NCBI GenBank assembly: GCA_947085405.1
Contig: CAMTWO010000014.1
Span: 1 to 64,000 of the forward strand
DNA length: 64,000 bases
Source: JASEGV01 sp947085405
GTDB taxonomy: Bacteria > Bacteroidota > Ignavibacteria > UBA10030 > BY39
Direction of reading: 5' to 3'
Below, one piece after another: positions 8,919 through 17,772 of this stretch (its first letter is position 1; every line of letters begins with the position of its first letter). The position numbers were made by a program, and so were the translations under genes. The notes beneath the pieces were generated by a model. It saw nothing but the letters and a program-made list of their open reading frames with translations, ran no database searches and had not been told where the DNA came from.

Positions 8919-9971
8919 TCAATCTTTCTTCCACTCATAAACCTCGTAACCATCAACGACTTCGGTAGTAGCACGGAAACCATCGCGAGTAGCGAGCGGC
9001 TCGATCGAGGGTTTTGCAATCCAGATAGAATTCGGCTTCGCGTGTTTTTGGAAATGCCCTGCAATATCAATTACACGGTCGGCAATTTCTTCAAGTGGTA
9101 AGCTTTCGTCGTAATAAACAAATCCCGAATTCACTCCCCCGCGCACAATAAAGTCGCGTTTCATACTTTTTATATGTTTATTGAATGCATCAAGTCCGAT
9201 AATTACATGCCTCCCGGCAGTAACAGCTTGATCGACACGTTCAAAACACGACATAACCCCATCCGGCGTCCAGGTAGTTTTCAAAACATCATTTGAAAGT
9301 AACACACCATCAACAAAACGTTTAAATTCTCTGAAATCATGTTCAACAAAAGCTTTCTCTTCACCCTCTTTCATCTTTGTAGATTCAACTACATCAATCG
9401 ATAAGAAAGCCAAATCTCTACCCATCGCATCCAATTTTTTCTTTGTTTCTATAAACTGTTTTAATATTTCTTCTCTATCTTTGGGTTTTGCCTTTTCTAA
9501 ATTATTCAAAGTTTGGTCTAATTTATTTGTAATAGCAGAACCTTTTTTAATGTGCTGCTGCGATTTCCAAAAATTATATTTTCTTTTGAAGTGTATAAAA
9601 TAAACTTTTTCACCCAACTTCTCTGAAAAACTTTTAGATGAGCTTTTAAGAATTAACGCACCAATAATGATCATCCAAATTCCCACCTCGTGCCCCTTTA
9701 TTTTTGTTGGAATTTGTTGACGCAACAAATTTGTTGCAGCATCAGCAGACTTTGCGATGAACTGGAACATCGGATATTGCTTTGCTCCGTCAATATATGG
9801 AATTACAACGGCTGCGATTGAAAGTATAATTATGAAAGTAACTATGTATGAAAGTATTTTAAAAAAATGAGCCCCAATCATCATAATGATTTCTGTGGTT
9901 CTATATCGTAACTTGATTCCGCTTATGGTATAATCGAGTTGTTCGGTTGCTATAGCTTTAGTCTTCGACAT
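8919..9971 (-). CDS. Membrane-anchored class III nucleotidyl cyclase-like protein
   Basis: The protein has 350 residues from the ATG at 9971, which has AAAGG seven bases upstream. An earlier TTG in frame (9986) would overlap the preceding gene and lacks a site. Two hydrophobic segments come first (IIMMIGAHFFKILSYIVTFI and GIWMIIIGALILKSS), then a charged helical linker of about 60 residues. The cyclase-like domain contains LAFLSIDVVESTKM near residue 190, matching the first metal-binding Asp strand. TWTPDGVMSCF near residue 245 is at the position of the second Asp, and RGGVNSGFVYY corresponds to the RIGIHTG strand. The usual GDG is PDG, so activity and base specificity (cAMP or cGMP) are uncertain. 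It is the last gene of the cell-shape and protease run, 11 bp after its neighbour. Confidence 0.78.
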   Translation of the reverse strand: MSKTKAIATEQLDYTISGIKLRYRTTEIIMMIGAHFFKILSYIVTFIIILSIAAVVIPYIDGAKQYPMFQFIAKSADAATNLLRQQIPTKIKGHEVGIWMIIIGALILKSSSKSFSEKLGEKVYFIHFKRKYNFWKSQQHIKKGSAITNKLDQTLNNLEKAKPKDREEILKQFIETKKKLDAMGRDLAFLSIDVVESTKMKEGEEKAFVEHDFREFKRFVDGVLLSNDVLKTTWTPDGVMSCFERVDQAVTAGRHVIIGLDAFNKHIKSMKRDFIVRGGVNSGFVYYDESLPLEEIADRVIDIAGHFQKHAKPNSIWIAKPSIEPLATRDGFRATTEVVDGYEVYEWKKD

Positions 9972-9982
9972 GTTACTGCCTT

Positions 9983-10948
9983 TCAAGGTTTCATTAAGAT
10001 TTCAAGATGTTTTTGAACACTTTTACTCAAAGCGTTTAAATTGTAGCCACCTTCCAAAACTGATACGATTTTATTGTCGGAATATTTCGCAGCGACTTCT
10101 GATAAAATTTCAGTAAATATACCGAACGAATTTTCAGTCAGATTGATATTTGCAAGAGGATCATCCAGATGAGCATCGAATCCTGCCGATATAAGAATCA
10201 GTTCGGGTCGGTAGGTATTCAATACAGGAACGATTTCGTTTTTGAATGTTTGCAAGTAATCGGCTTCGCTGCTTCCGGCTTTCATCGGACAGTTAAGAGT
10301 AAAACCTTCGCCTTTGCCGCTACCTCTTTCGGATCTCGCACCTGTTCCAGGATAAAAAGGATATTGATGTGTGCTGATATAAAAAACAGAAGGGTCGTTG
10401 TAAAATATTTCTTGGGTACCGTTTCCGTGATGAACATCCCAATCTATTATTGCAACATTTCGGACGTTAAATTTTTCCTGAGCATATCGTGCTGCAATTG
10501 CGACGTTGTTAAAGAGGCAAAACCCCATCGGAGTATTTGTTTCAGCATGGTGTCCCGGCGGGCGGATGGCGCAAAAAGCATTTGTTAAAACACCGCTGCA
10601 CACAGCATCGACTGCTGCGATAACTCCGCCGGCGGCAAGAAGAGCAACGTCGTACGAGTTTGAGGAAACAGTCGTATCTCCCTGATCAAGAAATCCAGTA
10701 CCCGACTCGCTTACTTGATCGCACCTGTCTTTTACGAATTTTATATGCTGATGAGTATGTACTAGCCGAATTGTTTCAGTTGGTACAGAATCGATGAAGA
10801 GATGTTGAAGATTATTCCACAAGCCGGTAGTTTGTAAATGCGATACAATCGCTTTTAATCGTTCAGGCTTTTCAGGATGACCGATGCCTGTGTGGTGTAG
10901 TAAAAATTTATCGTGATAAACAAAACCGGTTTTCGACTTCGCTGGCAA
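9983..10948 (-). CDS. Histone deacetylase-fold amidohydrolase (AcuC/acetylpolyamine deacetylase-like)
   Basis: The protein has 321 residues from the TTG at 10948. The arginase/deacetylase fold is clear. Its blocks are HPEKPERL, the catalytic His pair in IRPPGHHAE, zinc ligands in DWDVHHGNGTQ, STHQYPFYPGTG and the third ligand in SAGFDAHLDDPL. Bacterial members remove acetyl groups from acetyl-lysine, acetylpolyamines or small amides in the cytoplasm, with Zn or Fe. The chosen start has AAGGAG (10957-10962) eight bases upstream, inside the last codons of the protease gene. A longer TTG start at 10987 would overlap that gene by 34 bp and has no ribosome site. The neighbours do not reveal its substrate. 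Confidence 0.9.
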   Translation of the reverse strand: MPAKSKTGFVYHDKFLLHHTGIGHPEKPERLKAIVSHLQTTGLWNNLQHLFIDSVPTETIRLVHTHQHIKFVKDRCDQVSESGTGFLDQGDTTVSSNSYDVALLAAGGVIAAVDAVCSGVLTNAFCAIRPPGHHAETNTPMGFCLFNNVAIAARYAQEKFNVRNVAIIDWDVHHGNGTQEIFYNDPSVFYISTHQYPFYPGTGARSERGSGKGEGFTLNCPMKAGSSEADYLQTFKNEIVPVLNTYRPELILISAGFDAHLDDPLANINLTENSFGIFTEILSEVAAKYSDNKIVSVLEGGYNLNALSKSVQKHLEILMKP

Positions 10949-10953
10949 ACTGG

Positions 10954-13392
10954 TTACTCCTTCTCGTCTGTTTCGATTTCCTTCCAACGTTTTGCAAATT
11001 CAGTAAGCCGTTCATTTACTAAATGATGAATTGTTCCTTTTGGATATTCCCCGTTTTTTAATTTTTTACCTGCCTCAATACCGGTTAATAATTCAATTCC
11101 TTCATCAATAGATTTGACAGCATAAACGTGGAACTTTCCCTTCTTGATTTCATCAATTACATCGTGCCTCAGCATCAGGTCGGCAATATTTTGAAAAGGC
11201 ATTAGCACACCATGTTTACCGGTTAACCCGCGAGCTTTGCAAATATCGAAGAAACCTTCGATTTTTTCATTAATCCCGCCTATCGGTTGGATTTCGCCGC
11301 GTTGATTTACAGAGCCGGTTACAGCGATGTCTTGTCGTAACGGGATTCCGGCTAAACTCGAAAGAATTGCGTAAATTTCAGCCGACGAAGCACTATCGCC
11401 ATCAACGCCGCCGTACGATTGCTCGAAAGCTACGCTTGCACTCATTACGAGTGGTTTGTTTTGAGCATAATTACTGCGTAAGTAACCACTTAAAATATAC
11501 ACGCCTTTGTTGTGCGTAGGTCCGCTCAGTTCGGCTTCCCTCTCGATGTTGATTACGCCTGCCTTACCCATTGCAGTAGTAACAGTTATGCGCGATGGTT
11601 TTCCGAAAGAGTATTCCCCAAAATCATAAACCGATAATCCGTTTACTTGTCCGACGACTGAACCTTTGCTGTCAATTAAAATAGTTCCGTCGAGGATCAT
11701 TTCCTGAATTTTTTCCTCTATCATTTTTAAACGGAAAGCTTTTTCGTCTAATGCTTTGCGAACGTGTTTGACTGTGATCATTACAGCTTTATCTTTCATC
11801 GCCCAGTAATTCGATTCACGCAAGACATTGGCAACTAAATTAAATCTGGTGGAAAGTTTCTTCTGCCGCCCCGCTAATCTCACACCATATTCGATTACTT
11901 CGCAAATAGCAGATTTATCGAACGATTTGAGTTTTTCTTCATCGCTAATCATCTTAATGAAATTCAAATAATTGTTGATGGAAGAATTGTTCTTTTCCAT
12001 CACGACATCAAAATCGGCTCGAACTTTAAATACTTTCTTGAAGTCGTCATCAGCATCATACAATAAACTATAAATGTAGGCATCGCCTATCATCACTACC
12101 TTAACATCTAATTTGATAGGCTGCGGCTTTAATGCAGATGAAGTGCCGAACACACCGGTTTCAACAGATTGGATTTCCAAATGCTGATTACGCAGCGTCC
12201 GTTTCAGAGTTTGCCAAACACCAGGTTCGATTAGAGTATCGAGAGCGTTTAAAATTAAGTAACCTCCGTTTGCTTTTAATAACGAACCGGCTTTAATCAT
12301 TGTAAAATTTGAACGCCACACACCGTTTTTATCCACTTCACGCTCGATTGTTCCGAATATATTTTTATACCGGGGATTGGTTTCTATTATTATCGGCGCT
12401 CCTTCTGTCTTGGAATTATCAACAAACACATTTACTTTGAATTCGATGAACTCGTCTTCTTCAGGTGGCGATTGTTCGCCCGGCATAACCGGCTGAGATG
12501 GAGGACGCGGATTGAAGCGATTTAAATTTGCGAGTATATTCTCCTCGAGGTTTTCCATAAAACCGAATAATTTATCGCAGGAAAATTTTTTACAAATCAA
12601 ATCGACGTGTTCCCGGACAATCGGTAAAACTGATTTAACGCCTAAATCATCTATCGATTCATTCAGTTTGCGTTCGATGTTCCGCATCTCGCGCATGATA
12701 ATTTCCATTTGCGATTCAAGATTACGGCGTCCCTGATATAGTTCCTCTACACGTTCACGTGTAATTTCGCCTTGCTGTATCATCGTATCAATTTGTTCGA
12801 AATTGACCGGTGCATCGTTGACAACAGGTACAACATCGGGTCTCACAGTAGTCCCAACCTGAACCTGAACGACTTCGAATCCTTTTGCCCTAACTTTTTT
12901 TTCGAATTCTTTCAGGACAGTCCGTTGCCGGCTCTGAAAGTGTTCTAAAATTCTCTTCCGTTCCTCCTGAAAACGTTTGCTCTCGAACACCGCGGGTATA
13001 TCTCTTAACAAGTCTTCGAGAAAATCAGCCATCTCTTTTTTTAAAGCACTCCCCTCGCCGGCTTTTATCTGTACAAGAATAGGTTGGTCAGGATTCTCGA
13101 AATTATGAACGTAACAGAAATCGGAAAGGTCTGTTTTCTTATCTTCAAATTCTTTTAAAAGTCGTTTAATTGTGGTGGTTCTCCCTGTCCCTGAGAATCC
13201 GGCAACAAAAACGTTATAACCGAAATGCTTCATCTCCAGACCTAAACGCAACGCCCTCAACGCGCGTTCTTGTCCGATAATTTCCTTCGATGGTTTTATA
13301 TCATCGAATGATTTGATTTTTAATTTACTTGGATCGAACCGCCAGCGTAATTTACTGACCGGGACTTCGATTTTCTTTTGAATATTTTTCAT
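10954..13392 (-). CDS. LonB-like ATP-dependent protease (Lon_2/AAA_32 family)
   Basis: The protein has 812 residues. The N-terminal AAA part has Walker A AGFSGTGRTTTI (about residues 64-75). A long coiled insert follows (about 150-300), rich in E, R and K. The C-terminal Lon protease domain has the Ser-Lys dyad: S667 in GDSASSAE and K710 in GGINEKIEG. The spacing of 43 residues equals that in E. coli Lon (S679/K722). These soluble Lon-like proteins degrade misfolded or specific targets. The gene starts 1 bp after rodA and its end carries the ribosome site of the next gene, so it is translationally coupled. No membrane segment of the archaeal LonB type is obvious. Confidence 0.93.
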   Translation of the reverse strand: MKNIQKKIEVPVSKLRWRFDPSKLKIKSFDDIKPSKEIIGQERALRALRLGLEMKHFGYNVFVAGFSGTGRTTTIKRLLKEFEDKKTDLSDFCYVHNFENPDQPILVQIKAGEGSALKKEMADFLEDLLRDIPAVFESKRFQEERKRILEHFQSRQRTVLKEFEKKVRAKGFEVVQVQVGTTVRPDVVPVVNDAPVNFEQIDTMIQQGEITRERVEELYQGRRNLESQMEIIMREMRNIERKLNESIDDLGVKSVLPIVREHVDLICKKFSCDKLFGFMENLEENILANLNRFNPRPPSQPVMPGEQSPPEEDEFIEFKVNVFVDNSKTEGAPIIIETNPRYKNIFGTIEREVDKNGVWRSNFTMIKAGSLLKANGGYLILNALDTLIEPGVWQTLKRTLRNQHLEIQSVETGVFGTSSALKPQPIKLDVKVVMIGDAYIYSLLYDADDDFKKVFKVRADFDVVMEKNNSSINNYLNFIKMISDEEKLKSFDKSAICEVIEYGVRLAGRQKKLSTRFNLVANVLRESNYWAMKDKAVMITVKHVRKALDEKAFRLKMIEEKIQEMILDGTILIDSKGSVVGQVNGLSVYDFGEYSFGKPSRITVTTAMGKAGVINIEREAELSGPTHNKGVYILSGYLRSNYAQNKPLVMSASVAFEQSYGGVDGDSASSAEIYAILSSLAGIPLRQDIAVTGSVNQRGEIQPIGGINEKIEGFFDICKARGLTGKHGVLMPFQNIADLMLRHDVIDEIKKGKFHVYAVKSIDEGIELLTGIEAGKKLKNGEYPKGTIHHLVNERLTEFAKRWKEIETDEKE

Positions 13393-13393
13393 A

Positions 13394-14611
13394 TCAGTAC
13401 TCTTTCCGATTAATGTACATATTAAGAAGTAAACCGACCATCAACATTGAAGAAAGGAGAAACGAGCCGCCGTAACTTAAAAGAGGAAGCGGAACTCCGA
13501 TAACCGGCATTATCCCCATCACCATTCCAATGTTAATTAAAATATGAGCCGTAAATATTGATACAACACCCATTGTAACCAAGCTTGCAAATCTGCTCTT
13601 AGCTGTCGAAGCAACGTTAATGCTTCTGAAGAGAATATAAGCAAAGAGAATTAAAATTAAAATTGAACCTACGAAACCAAACTCTTCTGCCGGAACGCAG
13701 TAAATAAAATCAGTCCATTGAGCCGGAATAAAATTCAACTGCGTTTGACTTCCTTCCAAAAAACCTTTCCCAAAAACACCCCCCGAACCTATTGCCACTT
13801 TCGACTGAATCACGTTATAACCCGACCCTAATGGATCAGCTTCAGGATTTAAAAACGCATCAATCCGCTTTTGCTGGTAAGGAGCTAACTTGCCATATAT
13901 AAATTGCACCGAAACACCAACCAACACAGTTATCGAAAAAATGATTGCAGAAATTAATTTATTTTCTTTCAACACAAAGAAAGTAATTAGAAGCGTTGCG
14001 AGAACAATCAAGAAAGGAGTTATTCCAAACAACGCAGCAACTGCCGCTGCTGCGGGTGAAATTATTATGAGCATTAAAGTCAACGATGCACCCGCCCAAT
14101 ACAAAACCGGAATAAGCATTAAAACATAAATGATCGCAGTACCCACATCCGGTTGACGTATGATAAGTGCAACAGGTATTAAAACTATTGAAACGGCGAC
14201 TGATAGATTTTTAAATCTGGATAAATTTATTTTTTTATCCGAAAGATAAGTAGCAAGCGCCAGCACACAAGTTACTTTTACAAACTCGGAAGGTTGGAGT
14301 CCGAATGACCCGAATCCAAACCAGCTTTTAGAACCCGCAACAGTTTTTCCAAAAATCAGCACAGCAATTAACAATAGAATCGAAAATATATACAACGGAT
14401 ATGAGATCAATTGCAGTGTACGGAAAGGAATGAACATAACAATCAGCATAGCCGCCAAACCAATACCCGCCCAGATTAGCTGTCTGTTAAAAAAATCGGA
14501 GGCACCTGCATCATAAGTTGCTGAATAGATTGAACCAAGTCCGATGAGAACTAATAGCAAAGTAGAAATCAGAATTCCAAGATTAATATTTTCAGAAAAC
14601 CAGTTTTGCAT
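13394..14611 (-). CDS. rodA: SEDS peptidoglycan glycosyltransferase RodA
   Basis: The protein has 405 residues with about ten membrane segments. SEDS signatures include GSKSWFGFGSFGLQPSEFVK and QPDVGTA. The loop GSGYNVIQSKVAIGSGGVFG is followed by FIPAQWTDFIY, and the C-terminal block contains GVPLPLLSYGGS. RodA polymerises lipid II glycan strands during rod elongation together with PBP2. It lies directly downstream of mrdA with a 2-bp gap, and within the mre block, which separates it from the FtsW paralogue of the division cluster. Confidence 0.96.
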   Translation of the reverse strand: MQNWFSENINLGILISTLLLVLIGLGSIYSATYDAGASDFFNRQLIWAGIGLAAMLIVMFIPFRTLQLISYPLYIFSILLLIAVLIFGKTVAGSKSWFGFGSFGLQPSEFVKVTCVLALATYLSDKKINLSRFKNLSVAVSIVLIPVALIIRQPDVGTAIIYVLMLIPVLYWAGASLTLMLIIISPAAAAVAALFGITPFLIVLATLLITFFVLKENKLISAIIFSITVLVGVSVQFIYGKLAPYQQKRIDAFLNPEADPLGSGYNVIQSKVAIGSGGVFGKGFLEGSQTQLNFIPAQWTDFIYCVPAEEFGFVGSILILILFAYILFRSINVASTAKSRFASLVTMGVVSIFTAHILINIGMVMGIMPVIGVPLPLLSYGGSFLLSSMLMVGLLLNMYINRKEY

Positions 14612-14613
14612 AA

Positions 14614-16437
14614 TCAGTCGCGAATTTGTTCCGTTTCAGATTTGGTTAAAATAATTTTAGGTTGATTCAGTTTGTTACGTATAATTTCGCCGTATAAAAA
14701 CTGCTCGATACAAAGTCCGGCGATTGGTGCAGCGAATACGCCGCCATATCCAACATTTTCGACTAAAACGCAGATAGCGATTTTCGGGTTTTCGTATGGT
14801 GCAAAGCCGATAAACCATGCGTGGTCTTTGCCGTGTGGGTTCTGAGCCGTTCCGGTTTTTCCTGCTACATTTATTCCGGGAACACGGGCAGAAGCTCCTG
14901 TTCCACCAGCAACATTAACTGCACGGTACAATCCCTCACGAACTGATTTCCAGACTTCATTTTTTAAATTTATTTGCCGCATTACGGGTTCAACTTTAAT
15001 AATTTTTTTACTTTCTTTTTCCTTAATTTTATCTACTATGTGCGGCTTATAATATTTACCTTCGTTTGCCATCGCCATCGCATAAGCAGCTAACTGAAGC
15101 GGCGACACGCCAAGTTCTCCTTGTCCGATACCTAAGCTGACCAAATAACCTTGTGTCCACTTACCTTTGCCGTAGCGTCGGTTGTAATATTCTTCGGATG
15201 GAAGAAGTCCGGAATTTTCCTCGAGTATATCTATCCCTGTTGGTGTACCAAAGCCAAATTGTTTTCCATATTTCGTCCAGGTAGGTAAACCCGTTTTTAA
15301 CATCAGTTGATAAAAGAAAACATTGCACGAGCGTTGAATTGCTTCGACAACATTAGTCGAGCCGTGAACGTGCATATCCTTAAAAACTTTATTACCAAAA
15401 GTAAAACTACCGCGGCAGTTGATTCTCCAGTTTTCGTCGATGATCCCTTCTTGCAGTGCGGCTAAAGCTAATAACATTTTGAAAGTCGACCCGGGCGGAT
15501 AATTTGTTAAAGTCGCTCTGTTGAAAAGTGGTTTGGCTGGGTCTGTATTCAACTGCTGCCACACGCTAAACGGCGTTACACCGCTAAGCAATTCTGGATT
15601 AAAATCCGGTTTGCTGACCAATGCAATAATCCCTCCGTCGTTGGGATCGATTGCAACCACCGCACCTCTCTTATCGGAGAGCAGCGACTCTGCTAATGCC
15701 TGAACTTTTATATCGAGAGTTAATTCAAGATCGTCTCCCTCGACGGGTTGGATATCACTTTTGCCATCGTTAAAGTTGCCAATAATTTTACCTTCAGCAT
15801 CGACAGTAATTAATTCAAATCCTTTTTTACCGCGTAAATATTTTTCGTAACCGGCTTCAAGTCCCGATGCGCCGATGATGTCTCCCTGCCGATAGAAATC
15901 TCCCAATTTTTGTAATTGAGATTCTGTTATTTCTTTTATATATCCGACCAAATGCGAACCGTGAGCTTTTGTGGGATAATACCGTTTTGGTTCGAATTGA
16001 TATTCGATACCTTTGAGCTGTCCGCTATATTCCTCGACGAACGAAAGAGTTTGGAAATCAACATCGCGTTTAATTTTTACGGGAGAAAACCGATTATATT
16101 TTTTTCCCTTTTCTATCCGTTCAAGAACTTCTTCCTTTTCCATTTTTAATATTTCAGTTAGAAGTTCGAGATTCTTATTTTCAAATTCGACCGGTGTAAC
16201 GGTAACATTATAAGCAGGACGGTTATCTACTACCAAAATTCCATTTCTGTCGTACATATAACCTCTTAAAGGAGCGACAGCCACATTGCGGATAGCGTTT
16301 TCAGCCGACATTTTACCATATTTTTCGCTGTATAAAAATTGTAACTGAATTAGTCGTGCAAAAAAAACAATAAATATAATTCCAAGTATTACATAAAATA
16401 CATTTTTCCGTGAATGATATGTAAAATTTTCAGTCAT
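14614..16437 (-). CDS. mrdA: Penicillin-binding protein 2 (transpeptidase of the elongasome)
   Basis: The protein has 607 residues. An N-terminal membrane anchor (about 12-32) precedes the pedestal domain with RGYMYDRNGILVVDN. The transpeptidase domain has all three motifs: SxxK at S317-T-F-K320, SxN at S370-C-N372 and KTG at K527-T-G529. It crosslinks peptidoglycan in the periplasm in complex with RodA and MreC. The start overlaps the mreD stop by 4 bp (ATGA-type coupling). Confidence 0.96.
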   Translation of the reverse strand: MTENFTYHSRKNVFYVILGIIFIVFFARLIQLQFLYSEKYGKMSAENAIRNVAVAPLRGYMYDRNGILVVDNRPAYNVTVTPVEFENKNLELLTEILKMEKEEVLERIEKGKKYNRFSPVKIKRDVDFQTLSFVEEYSGQLKGIEYQFEPKRYYPTKAHGSHLVGYIKEITESQLQKLGDFYRQGDIIGASGLEAGYEKYLRGKKGFELITVDAEGKIIGNFNDGKSDIQPVEGDDLELTLDIKVQALAESLLSDKRGAVVAIDPNDGGIIALVSKPDFNPELLSGVTPFSVWQQLNTDPAKPLFNRATLTNYPPGSTFKMLLALAALQEGIIDENWRINCRGSFTFGNKVFKDMHVHGSTNVVEAIQRSCNVFFYQLMLKTGLPTWTKYGKQFGFGTPTGIDILEENSGLLPSEEYYNRRYGKGKWTQGYLVSLGIGQGELGVSPLQLAAYAMAMANEGKYYKPHIVDKIKEKESKKIIKVEPVMRQINLKNEVWKSVREGLYRAVNVAGGTGASARVPGINVAGKTGTAQNPHGKDHAWFIGFAPYENPKIAICVLVENVGYGGVFAAPIAGLCIEQFLYGEIIRNKLNQPKIILTKSETEQIRD

Positions 16438-16925
16438 CTTATAAACGAATATTTTCTCATAAATATAAACACTGGCAGCAAACTAATAGTTGTCGTGTAA
16501 AGGGCTGTAATTCCACCGATCATAAAAATCGACCTGAAGGTATTAATTTCGCTTCCTTGAAGATATATCAGATAATAAAATAAATTATGTATCAATGAAG
16601 TAAGTAAAACAATCAACAAGAAACGATAAGTGCTAAGTGTAATTTCTGTTTTATTCTCATTAAAGAAATAACCCGCCATAAATCCGCTTACGGATTTACT
16701 GAGTGAGGAAAGACCGATAACACCACCGGTTGCCAAATCGTAAAGAAGCCCGATTACAAATCCGAACAGAGTGCTTTCAATCTGCCCGTATCGGATAGCA
16801 ATTAGCACAATCCAAATAAGTAAAAAGTCGGGAGAGATTCCTCTGATTGAAATTATATTAGCGACCGTAGTTTGAAGAACGATAAAAATGATTGAGATGA
16901 AAATAAATTTAATATATCTGCTCAT
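16434..16925 (-). CDS. mreD: Rod shape-determining protein MreD
   Basis: The protein has 163 residues, almost entirely hydrophobic, with five or six predicted membrane helices (for example FIFISIIFIVLQTTVANIIS). The ISPDFLLIWIVLIAIRYG segment is followed by an ExxxFGFxxGLxxDLxxGGxxG pattern, characteristic of MreD. Its position between mreC and mrdA with 1-bp and 4-bp overlaps supports the name despite the low sequence conservation of this family. It is part of the membrane scaffold linking MreB to PBP2/RodA. Confidence 0.93.
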   Translation of the reverse strand: MSRYIKFIFISIIFIVLQTTVANIISIRGISPDFLLIWIVLIAIRYGQIESTLFGFVIGLLYDLATGGVIGLSSLSKSVSGFMAGYFFNENKTEITLSTYRFLLIVLLTSLIHNLFYYLIYLQGSEINTFRSIFMIGGITALYTTTISLLPVFIFMRKYSFIR

Positions 16926-17761
16926 TATTTTTTTCGTTCCATAAATTTACTTTCTAAGTTTACCCGTTGCGTATCAGCAGTCGAGGTAATCACAAAAACC
17001 TGTTCGAGGCGTGTAAAGTCAACGCTCGGTTCTATTAAAATATCTTTAAACAAAGTAACCGGATTTTCATCAACCGAAATTACAACCCCTACTTTGATAT
17101 CAGGTGGAAATATTTTGCTATACTCAGATGTAATGGCAGCATCGCCGACTTTCACATCCTGCTTTTTTGAAACGTTTTTAACCATCAACCTGTCTGTACC
17201 ATCCCAACCTAAAATCCCATCTACCCGGCTCCGCTGAATTTTTACACTCGTGCGGAAATCTTTATTCAATAAAAGTTGTGCGATAGAATAATTGGAACTA
17301 ACAGCTACTATTCTTCCGACAATACCTTGTTCAGAAATAACAGGCATATCTACATTTACGCCATTATTTTTACCAACATTTAAAGTTATAGTATTCCGTT
17401 GCAAATGCAGGGTTTTCCCGATGACGTCGGATGAAACAAATTTATATTTTATTTTTTCTTTTAGACCTAACAATTCACGCAGACGGGCATTCTCCAATTT
17501 TGCTTCACGGAGCCGGCTAACTTCATCGAGAAGTGTAACATTTAATTTCCGAAGTACTTCGTTCTCCCTCTCTAATTCAAATATATTCGGCACCATCGCT
17601 AATGTATTTTGAATTATTCCTACCGAGGCAACTGTATACGAACGGAGCGCTTTTAATTGTGGATTATCGTTTAAGGTGAGTAAAATTATTGAGAACAAAA
17701 CAAGAAGGGTAAGAATAAAATATTCTTTAAATTCTATTAGTAATGTTAAAATTCTTTGCAT
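16925..17761 (-). CDS. mreC: Rod shape-determining protein MreC
   Basis: The protein has 278 residues. One N-terminal membrane helix (about 12-30) is followed by a coiled coil (ENEVLRKLNVTLLDEVSRLR and onward). The beta-rich periplasmic domain contains VGKNNGVNVDMPVISEQG and GIVGRIVAVSSNYSIAQLLL, the MreC signature. MreC dimers activate PBP2. The gene follows mreB by 11 bp. Confidence 0.95.
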   Translation of the reverse strand: MQRILTLLIEFKEYFILTLLVLFSIILLTLNDNPQLKALRSYTVASVGIIQNTLAMVPNIFELERENEVLRKLNVTLLDEVSRLREAKLENARLRELLGLKEKIKYKFVSSDVIGKTLHLQRNTITLNVGKNNGVNVDMPVISEQGIVGRIVAVSSNYSIAQLLLNKDFRTSVKIQRSRVDGILGWDGTDRLMVKNVSKKQDVKVGDAAITSEYSKIFPPDIKVGVVISVDENPVTLFKDILIEPSVDFTRLEQVFVITSTADTQRVNLESKFMERKK

Positions 17762-17772
17762 TAAAATATATG

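Noticed and set aside
13394..14611. FtsW instead of RodA
   Set aside because: Both are SEDS proteins, but the position between mrdA and the mre genes favours RodA.
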